Positions 43,200 through 49,093 of a stretch of DNA of 49,093 nt are shown here, in pieces. Within the stretch, counting starts at the first letter, position 1. Each line of letters opens with the position of its first letter. The stretch lies in NCBI GenBank assembly GCA_937927755.1, contig CALBDB010000054.1:1-49093 (forward strand), read 5' to 3'. The notes beneath the pieces were generated by a model. It worked only from the letters and a program-made list of their open reading frames with translations, was not told the origin of the DNA and did not search any database. The DNA is from an uncultured Lysobacterales bacterium (GTDB lineage: Bacteria; Pseudomonadota; Gammaproteobacteria; Xanthomonadales; SZUA-36). The translations under genes and the position numbers were made by a program.

Positions 43200-44408
43200 C
43201 TATTCCGGAAACAGTACATCCAGGATAACTTGGTCATCGGCCTGCAGAATTTCGATGAGTTCACCGCGTGGGTCAAAATCCAGTTCCTGAGCATTTCCTT
43301 TTTGCGGGTCAGAAAATTTTATCTTGCCCACGAAATCGCCATCTTCCTCGACCACTTCGAACTCACCAACTTCGGCAGTATTTACGACAACGGCATAAAT
43401 TCCGGCCGGTACATCTTTGATCATGATAGAAAAATCACGCGAATTCATTTTGATGTCATAATCCGCACTACCGTTGGCACCTTCAATGACATCGGTACTG
43501 ACGAAATCTGCATCCAGCCTGACCATCTCGTTACCGTTATCATTACCCGGCTTGTCAGGTTGTTTTTCCTCGAGCACCGCATCACCGCTTGTCAGCACGA
43601 CATCATCACCATCAAGCAACTCGATCAGGCAATCCTCCTTGGGGTCAAAATCCAATATCAAGGTGCTTTCCGTGGACGGGCTGCGGAACACCAGTTCACC
43701 CATGCCATCTGCAACCTGCATTTCACCGCGTATCTGTTCACAAACCTTCAAGGTCAACGGATAGTCACCCATGGGCAAATCCTCTGCTACAACCTTGAAG
43801 TCCGAACGGTCAGCGCGTTCCCACAACTTGGCTTTTCCATTGCCGGGATCACCTTCAAGGGGCGGATGCAGACGCACTTCAAACTGCAGGGGCTTGCCAT
43901 GGGGTGGTGTGTCATCTGAGATACCACCACTACAGCGTGTTCGATAAATGCTGTTGATTCGCTTAATGGGGAATTCGCCCGAACCAACTACCTCTTCCGG
44001 TGTATCGAAGCTTGCCGTGCCGTGGTTGCAGTTTTTGAACACCAGGTCCATCGTACCAACCAATTCGACATTGGCATTACCTTCTACATTATCGGCCATG
44101 AATTCAATATTGAATGCGGTATACAAATTCATATTGATTTGATTGCCGTTGACCGGCCCTACGGCGAGAAACCAGGTGGTTTGCAGATCTTCACCGTAAG
44201 TAAACCAGTAGGCGATACCCACCTTTTCATCGCCGTCCTGCTCTCCGATTTGAAGAATGATGCCCTGGCTTTCCTGCTCAGGCTGATCCCAGACTCCGGA
44301 GAAGTGACGGGTAATAAGAAGATTGTCAGCAAGTGCAGCTGTGCTGATAAATAATGAAATAAATAGTATGGTTATGAATCCCCGCTTGAGGACAGGAGAA
44401 CAGTTCAT
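43200..44408 (-). CDS. Secreted protein of unknown function with duplicated beta domain
   Basis: I do not recognise a named family. The 402-residue product has a signal peptide (VLKRGFITILFISLFISTAA, cleaved near ALA-DN). The N-terminal ~110 residues contain GVWDQPEQESQGIILQIGEQ and a Trp/Tyr-rich YWFTYGEDLQTTWFLAVGPV pattern found in many secreted gammaproteobacterial proteins. Two copies of a ~100-residue beta domain follow, around residues 180-285 and 300-402. Both hold a D-F-x-V/I...P-x-G-x-Y motif (SDFKVVAEDLPMGDYPLTLK; RDFSIMIKDVPAGIYAVVVN) and an LDFDP turn near the end. Very acidic, so calcium binding or marine adaptation is possible. The ATG at 44408 follows a perfect AGGAGG; upstream frame is not used. 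Confidence 0.8.
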   Translation of the reverse strand: MNCSPVLKRGFITILFISLFISTAALADNLLITRHFSGVWDQPEQESQGIILQIGEQDGDEKVGIAYWFTYGEDLQTTWFLAVGPVNGNQINMNLYTAFNIEFMADNVEGNANVELVGTMDLVFKNCNHGTASFDTPEEVVGSGEFPIKRINSIYRTRCSGGISDDTPPHGKPLQFEVRLHPPLEGDPGNGKAKLWERADRSDFKVVAEDLPMGDYPLTLKVCEQIRGEMQVADGMGELVFRSPSTESTLILDFDPKEDCLIELLDGDDVVLTSGDAVLEEKQPDKPGNDNGNEMVRLDADFVSTDVIEGANGSADYDIKMNSRDFSIMIKDVPAGIYAVVVNTAEVGEFEVVEEDGDFVGKIKFSDPQKGNAQELDFDPRGELIEILQADDQVILDVLFPE

Positions 44409-44499
44409 ATGAGAACCTCCTTTTTTGTTAACAGACGCTTCCATTCGTCTTTGGTTAACTGACTTCCAACTGCATTTTACGCAGGCAACCCGCTTGAAT

Positions 44500-45282
44500 T
44501 CAAGTTAAGTCTTTCTTAGCGGCTCTTTGAGATGCCGCCAATATACCACGTAAGATATTGATTTCATTCTGATCCGGTCGTGCCCGGTTAAACAGTCTCC
44601 GCAATCGCGCCATCAGGCGCTTGGGCTGATCCGGGTTTAAGAACTGGATATCAAGCAGTGTCTGTTCAAGATGGGTAAAGAATAACTCCATCTGCCCGGC
44701 ATCCACGGGCGCCCAATCCGAGGGTTCGACATGGGTGCCTGGTTCTCCTATTGCCGCCATCCTCAACTCGTAAGCCATCACCTGCACCGCCTGCGCCAGG
44801 TTCAGTGAGCCGTAGTCGGGGTTGGTATCGATATGAACCAGCTGGTGACAGCGCTGGATCTCTTCATTGGTGAGGCCATAGCGCTCCATTCCAAACAGAA
44901 TCGCAATATCCCGGCCATGCTGTTCCGCTAATGCGCTCTCGGCAGCCTTGCGCAGGTCCATCTGCGGCATTGACAGGCTGCGCAGCCGTGCACTGGTTCC
45001 GAGCACCAGGGAGCAGCCCTCCAGCGCGGACTCGAGCGAATCATGGACCACCGCGCGCTGCAGCAGGTCATCGGCACCGGATGCCATTGCGGTTGCTTCC
45101 GCGCTGGGAAAAACCTTCGGCGCGACCAGGTGAAGCTGCCGTAAGCCCATCACCTTCATGGCCCTCGCGGTTGCACCGATGTTGCCGGGGTGGGTGGTAT
45201 TGATCAATACTATGCGAATTGATGACAATCGTGCTGCCACCTGTGCTTCGCTTCTGTTATCCTGTGCCGCCTTCGAGTTCAT
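44500..45282 (-). CDS. trmJ: tRNA (cytidine(32)/uridine(32)-2'-O)-methyltransferase TrmJ
   Basis: A SPOUT methyltransferase of 260 residues. Motif 1 is VLINTTHPGNIGATARAMKV then MGLRQLHLVAP; motif 2 GRDIAILFGMERYGLTNEEI; motif 3 the SAM-binding knot DTNPDYGSLNLAQAVQVMAY. The C-terminal helices and length match E. coli TrmJ (246). It 2'-O-methylates position 32 of tRNA anticodon loops. It is divergent from suhB with only 29 bases between starts, so their promoters overlap one another's coding ends. Confidence 0.94.
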   Translation of the reverse strand: MNSKAAQDNRSEAQVAARLSSIRIVLINTTHPGNIGATARAMKVMGLRQLHLVAPKVFPSAEATAMASGADDLLQRAVVHDSLESALEGCSLVLGTSARLRSLSMPQMDLRKAAESALAEQHGRDIAILFGMERYGLTNEEIQRCHQLVHIDTNPDYGSLNLAQAVQVMAYELRMAAIGEPGTHVEPSDWAPVDAGQMELFFTHLEQTLLDIQFLNPDQPKRLMARLRRLFNRARPDQNEINILRGILAASQRAAKKDLT

Positions 45283-45311
45283 TGAACTAATACTCTTTCA
45301 AGGTTTTATGC

Positions 45312-46109
45312 ATGGCCCATCCAATATTAAACATCGCAATTAACGCAGCGCACATTGCAGGCGACCTGATGCGCCAGGAATTGCACAAAGTGGCTTCAAT
45401 TCCGATAACCCGCAAAGCGCGACATGACTATGTTACTGAAATCGACAAAGCCAGCGAAGAGCAAATTGTACGTGAAATCAAGCGCTATCACCCGGACCAC
45501 GCTATTCTCGGAGAGGAAGGCGGTGAACAGGGCGAAAGTGAATTCGTGTGGATCATTGACCCGCTGGATGGCACCAGCAATTACCTGCACGGCATGCCGC
45601 ATTTTGGCATTTCCATAGCGCTGCAGGTCAAGGGGCGCACTGAACACGCAGTTGTCTACGATCCCATGCGGGACGAGATGTTCAGCGCCAGCCGTGGCAG
45701 CGGCGCGCACCTGAACAATACCCGCATCAGGGTGACCGGGCGCACATCACTGGATAACGCAATCATCGCCACGGCGTTTCCATTCCGCCAACGCGGCATG
45801 ATGAGTACATACACGGGTATTTTCAGTGATGTATTCAGAAAAGTTGAAGACATCCGCCGCTACGGCGCGGCCGCGCTGGACCTGGCCTGGGTAGCCGCCG
45901 GCAGAATGGATGCCTATTTTGAAATCGGCCTGAAACCCTGGGACGTAGCGGCAGGTGCGTTGCTGGTCAGGGAAGCAGGTGGGGTTGTTTCTGATTTTGA
46001 CGGCAATGACGCCGTTGAAAATTCACATTCAATTCTTGCCGCGCCTTATAAGCTTATGACGCCTCTGCGTCAAATCATTGAACCACGCTGGGCGAAAGCC
46101 AAGCGCTAG
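45312..46109 (+). CDS. suhB: Inositol-1-monophosphatase / SuhB
   Basis: The 265-residue Mg-dependent phosphatase has the metal-binding sites in AILGEEGGEQGES and WIIDPLDGTSNYLHGMPHFG, the YDPMRDEMFSASRGSGAHLN strand block and the C-terminal LKPWDVAAGALLVREAGGVV aspartate loop. In E. coli SuhB is also an rRNA antitermination factor; the residues used for NusA contact cannot be judged here. The trmJ-suhB divergent pair is common in gammaproteobacteria. Confidence 0.94.
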   Translation: MAHPILNIAINAAHIAGDLMRQELHKVASIPITRKARHDYVTEIDKASEEQIVREIKRYHPDHAILGEEGGEQGESEFVWIIDPLDGTSNYLHGMPHFGISIALQVKGRTEHAVVYDPMRDEMFSASRGSGAHLNNTRIRVTGRTSLDNAIIATAFPFRQRGMMSTYTGIFSDVFRKVEDIRRYGAAALDLAWVAAGRMDAYFEIGLKPWDVAAGALLVREAGGVVSDFDGNDAVENSHSILAAPYKLMTPLRQIIEPRWAKAKR

Positions 46110-46119
46110 CAAATTAATC

Positions 46120-46140
46120 GCGGCGCCAGCGCCGCTCCTA
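46120..46140. repeat. REP-like palindrome
   Basis: GCGGCGC at 46120-46126 and GCGCCGC at 46129-46135 form a perfect 7-bp stem with a 2-base loop, followed by TCCTA. Read on the - strand this is TAGGAGCGGC..GCCGCGATT, the same family as the repeats at 20698-20755. It fills the space between convergent suhB and secF. Confidence 0.6.
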
Positions 46141-46143
46141 TAA

Positions 46144-47082
46144 TTAAGGTCTTGCGTCTAGCGTGGCGCCTTCTTTTTCGACTTCCATCAGGTCGTATTT
46201 GCTGACACCCAGGGTAAGCAGCACGTTGCTTGCGACATAGATGGATGAATAGGTACCAATCACGACACCGACGATCAGTGTAAATGCGAAACCGTGGATG
46301 ATTTCACCGCCAAACACGAACAATGCGATCAATACTATCAAGGTCGTTGTCGATGTCATCAATGTGCGTGACAGGGTTTCATTGATCGATGTATTGACCA
46401 CTTCGATGGGCTGGCGTTTGCGGTAACGCGGGAAGTTCTCGCGGATACGGTCAAACAGTACGATGGTGTCATTCAGTGAATAACCCACAACTGCCAGGAT
46501 CGCCGCAACCACCGTCAGATCAAATTCGATCTGTGCGAGGGATATGACACCCATGCTGATGATGATATCGTGGAACAGGGCCGCCACCGCGCCAACTGAG
46601 AAGCGCCACTGGAAACGGAACATGACGTACAGGAATACACCAACCATAGCGTAAATAACCGCCAGGATGCCCTGCTCCGCCAGTTCTTCACCCACCTGCG
46701 GGCCAACAAACTCGACACGGCGCATCTCGATTTCGCCTTCCACACCCTCGCTGAGCGCTGCCAGCACCCGCGATGACAGTTCCGCGCTGCTTTCCTCTAC
46801 CTCGGTGGGCGGAATACGCACAACGATATCGGTGGCCGCGCCAAAAGTCTGAACGATTGAATCAAAGCCGGCACTGGTCAGCCTTTCGCGAACTTCTGTT
46901 GTATCAGGGGCCGAAGGGTAACCGACTTCAATCAGTGTGCCGCCGGTAAAATCAAGGCCAAAATTCAATCCCCTTGTCGAAAGGGTGACAATCGAAGCAA
47001 TGATCAGTATGGTCGAGAAAACCAGCGCTATATTGCGCCGGCTCATGAAATCAATATTGGTTTTACGATTCAGAAATTTCAT
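46144..47082 (-). CDS. secF: Protein translocase subunit SecF
   Basis: The 312-residue inner-membrane protein has an N-terminal helix (NIALVFSTILIIASIVTLST), the conserved GLNFGLDFTGGTLIEVGYPS, the periplasmic domain to about residue 135, then five helices with VGYSLNDTIVLFDRIRENFP and INETLSRTLMTSTTTLIVLI, the SecF signature. With SecD it uses the proton gradient to pull secreted proteins out of SecYEG. It starts 9 bases after secD ends. Confidence 0.96.
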   Translation of the reverse strand: MKFLNRKTNIDFMSRRNIALVFSTILIIASIVTLSTRGLNFGLDFTGGTLIEVGYPSAPDTTEVRERLTSAGFDSIVQTFGAATDIVVRIPPTEVEESSAELSSRVLAALSEGVEGEIEMRRVEFVGPQVGEELAEQGILAVIYAMVGVFLYVMFRFQWRFSVGAVAALFHDIIISMGVISLAQIEFDLTVVAAILAVVGYSLNDTIVLFDRIRENFPRYRKRQPIEVVNTSINETLSRTLMTSTTTLIVLIALFVFGGEIIHGFAFTLIVGVVIGTYSSIYVASNVLLTLGVSKYDLMEVEKEGATLDARP

Positions 47083-47091
47083 GTCGATCCT

Positions 47092-48921
47092 TTATATTGC
47101 CAGCTTGCGGACACGTTTCTGGCCGCCATACACCAGGTTAACTACAGCCCGGGTACCCATGATCGCGGTGAACATGGAAGTAACGATACCCAGAGACAGC
47201 GTTACTGCGAAGCCCTTGATCGGGCCGGTTCCAAACAGGAACAGCACGAATGCAGCAATCAGCGTGGTGATATTCGCATCGGCGATGGTCGAGAACGCTT
47301 TTTCATAACCCGCCCGGATACTGGCCTGCGGCGTATTACCGTTGCGTATCTCTTCACGTATTCGTTCAAATATCAGAACGTTGGCATCCACGGCCATACC
47401 GATGGTAAGCACGATACCGGCGATACCGGGCATCGTCAGTGTTGCGCCCAGCATGGATAGCAGCGAGACCAGCAGGACCAGGTTGGCAAATAGTGCCAGG
47501 TTGGCCACCAGCCCAAAGACCTTGTAATACAACGCCATGAAAACCAGCACCAGTGCAAAGCCAATAACAACCGACTTGAAACCCTGGGCGACGTTATCGG
47601 CGCCAAGGCTAGGGCCAACGGTACGCTCTTCGACGATTTCCATCGGCGCCGCCAGGGCGCCCGCCCTCAGTAACAGGGCCAGTTGCGAAGCTTCGCCAAT
47701 GGAGTCCAGGCCGGTGGTCTGGAAGCGTTTACCAAATGGCTCACGGACCACAGCAACGCTGATCACGTCTTCAATTTTGCGGCCGTTGGGTTTTTGTTCG
47801 ATGTAAACAACAGCCATGCGGTTACCCACGTTGTCACGGGTAAAGTCCAGCATACGCTTGGAACCGACACCATCCAGCGTAACACTGACAGATGGTTGCC
47901 CGGTCTGCTGGTCAAAGGACGCAGAGGCGCCAATCAATTGGTCACCGGAAACGATCAGGCGCTTTTTAAGCAGGATCGGATTGCCTTGATATGTGTACAT
48001 GCGGGATTCAGGCGGCACACGCCCGGTCTGCGAAGCGGTGAATGCATCATTGGTTTCGTCAACCGCGCGGTATTCAAGCGTGGCGGTCGCACCGATGATC
48101 TTCTTGGCTTCAACTGTATCCTGAACACCGGGTAACTGGACGACCACGCGGTCCGCACCCTGCTGCTGGATGACCGGTTCGGCCACACCCAGTTCATTTA
48201 CGCGGTTACGCAAGGTTGTAATGTTCTGTTTCAATGCCGTCTGTTGCAGGGCCAGCAACTGCTGTTCCTGCACCGTGGCCGAAATGCCAAAAGTCTCACC
48301 GGGGGGCAGTTCATTGACATTCAGGCCCTGGAGGCTCTGATTGGTACGCAGGATGTTCATGGTGCGGTCGCGGTCTTCGGCGGATCGAAGCATTACCAGC
48401 AGTCCATTTCCTTCATGCCGGACCGATACATAGCGTATACCTTCTTCACGCAGCACGGCGCGGATATCGTCTACAAAACGATCCAGTTGCTGACCACGGG
48501 CAGTATCCATATCAACCTGCATCAGGAAATGCACACCACCCTGCAAATCAAGACCCAGCGTCATGGGTTTACCGCCGATTGCGCGCAGGGCATCCGGCGT
48601 TGCATGTGCGAGATTGAGCGCGACCACGTACTGGTCACCCAATGCCTCGCGCACAACGTCAGCCGCCCTGATCTGGTCTTCGGTATTGTTAAAGCGGTAC
48701 AGCAGGCGGTTACCCTGCTGCTCACTGTCGCTGAAGCTGATTTGTTCAGTCACCAGGGCATCATCGATGCTGGTGCTCAGATCAACTGGCAGGGCAAAAC
48801 CACGTGACGAGGTTATCTGCAGTGCAGGATCTTCGCCGTAAATATTGGGTAGTGCATAAGTAAAACCCACCGCGATAACGCAAAGTATCAGCAGGTACTT
48901 CCAGACGGAATACTGGTTCAT
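47092..48921 (-). CDS. secD: Protein translocase subunit SecD
   Basis: The 609-residue partner of SecF. It has an N-terminal helix (VWKYLLILCVIAVGFTYALP), the family motif MTLGLDLQGGVHFLMQVDMD, a large periplasmic P1 domain, ATLEYRAVDETNDAF, and C-terminal helices with SLGADNVAQGFKSVVIGFAL and GMAVDANVLIFERIREEIRN carrying the proton-pathway Asp. Lies between yajC and secF, the standard gammaproteobacterial order. Confidence 0.96.
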   Translation of the reverse strand: MNQYSVWKYLLILCVIAVGFTYALPNIYGEDPALQITSSRGFALPVDLSTSIDDALVTEQISFSDSEQQGNRLLYRFNNTEDQIRAADVVREALGDQYVVALNLAHATPDALRAIGGKPMTLGLDLQGGVHFLMQVDMDTARGQQLDRFVDDIRAVLREEGIRYVSVRHEGNGLLVMLRSAEDRDRTMNILRTNQSLQGLNVNELPPGETFGISATVQEQQLLALQQTALKQNITTLRNRVNELGVAEPVIQQQGADRVVVQLPGVQDTVEAKKIIGATATLEYRAVDETNDAFTASQTGRVPPESRMYTYQGNPILLKKRLIVSGDQLIGASASFDQQTGQPSVSVTLDGVGSKRMLDFTRDNVGNRMAVVYIEQKPNGRKIEDVISVAVVREPFGKRFQTTGLDSIGEASQLALLLRAGALAAPMEIVEERTVGPSLGADNVAQGFKSVVIGFALVLVFMALYYKVFGLVANLALFANLVLLVSLLSMLGATLTMPGIAGIVLTIGMAVDANVLIFERIREEIRNGNTPQASIRAGYEKAFSTIADANITTLIAAFVLFLFGTGPIKGFAVTLSLGIVTSMFTAIMGTRAVVNLVYGGQKRVRKLAI

Positions 48922-48958
48922 GAATCAGTCTCTAAAGTTTAGTAGTAAATGCAAAAGA

Positions 48959-49093
48959 TCAAGCGGACTTAATCGTGCCCTTGGGCATAACAGTGGCTAC
49001 AGCCTGGCGTTGCAGCTTGATTTGCACAGTGTCGGTCAACTCCAGCGTGACAAAAGACTCTGACACATCTGTAATCTTCCCCAGCAAACCGCC
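48959..49093 (-). CDS. yajC: YajC, C-terminal 44 residues (gene runs off the window)
   Basis: Too short for a full ORF listing, but the frame from the window end to a TGA at 48959-48961 reads as the YajC C-terminus: GGLLGKITDVSESFVTLELT then a QAVATVMPKGTIKSA end. YajC is the small SecDF-associated membrane protein. Its membrane helix is further right. Located 37 bases upstream of secD, it shows the operon yajC-secD-secF. Confidence 0.85.
   Translation of the reverse strand, partial: GGLLGKITDVSESFVTLELTDTVQIKLQRQAVATVMPKGTIKSA

Noticed and set aside
48244-48807. 187-codon + strand frame antisense to secD
   Set aside because: Inside secD; no family resemblance and no regulatory signal.

Overview
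The window looks like chromosome of a free-living gammaproteobacterium. It carries yajC-secD-secF, trmJ beside suhB, an ilvGM-leuACDB-ilvA operon with an ilvL-type attenuator, glutathione-dependent formaldehyde detoxification genes and short GC-rich REP-like palindromes. The mix resembles Xanthomonadales/Woeseiales-type genomes, but the species cannot be fixed from the sequence. No tRNA, rRNA, CRISPR array, integrase or transposase was seen.

Region 1 (1-16678, + strand) is the baseplate half of an extracellular contractile injection system (eCIS, a phage-tail-like particle). The order is: the C-terminal part of a protein with an HEXXH zinc-protease motif (likely cargo), an unrecognised 179-aa protein, a CIS_tube-type hub protein, a LysM protein, a gpD/gp27-like hub, a gp5/VgrG OB-fold spike, a PAAR-like tip, a gp25-like wedge, two large gp6/J-like wedge proteins, a gpI-like tail protein with a beta-helical C-terminus, a 1135-aa DUF6519/beta-helix spike and a coiled-coil plus helix-hairpin-helix protein. 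Most genes overlap by 4-8 bases or are separated by a few, so this is one transcription unit. Sheath, tube, AAA+ ATPase, tape measure and cap genes are not in the window and probably lie to the left.

Region 2 (16850-21200) holds a TonB-dependent receptor and a divergent carboxymuconolactone-decarboxylase-family gene around a Fur-box-like site. They are followed by an aminotransferase remnant cut at REP-like repeats and a META-domain lipoprotein.

Region 3 (21219-29740, - strand) is a seven-gene branched-chain amino acid biosynthesis operon, ilvG-ilvM-leuA-leuC-leuD-leuB-ilvA. In front of it are a good sigma70-type promoter, a 30-codon Leu/Ile/Val-rich leader peptide and an intrinsic terminator with a plausible antiterminator, so transcription attenuation is expected. 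Region 4 (30005-36521, + strand) is transcribed away from it and encodes leucine and isoleucine catabolism: isovaleryl-CoA dehydrogenase, thiolase, methylcrotonyl-CoA carboxylase beta subunit, methylglutaconyl-CoA hydratase, HMG-CoA lyase and an HSD10-like dehydrogenase. The biotin-carrying alpha subunit is absent.

Region 5 (36534-43110) holds a small unknown protein, an MscS channel, an encapsulated-ferritin-like protein with neither targeting peptide nor shell gene, a secreted phytase/esterase-like protein, the formaldehyde pathway (adhC, fghA), a 110-bp nested inverted repeat, a membrane-anchored thioredoxin, an alkyltransferase-like DNA-binding protein and a flavin-binding protein. Region 6 (43142-49093) has a two-way terminator, a secreted protein with an internal duplication, trmJ, suhB, a REP-like hairpin, secF, secD and the end of yajC.
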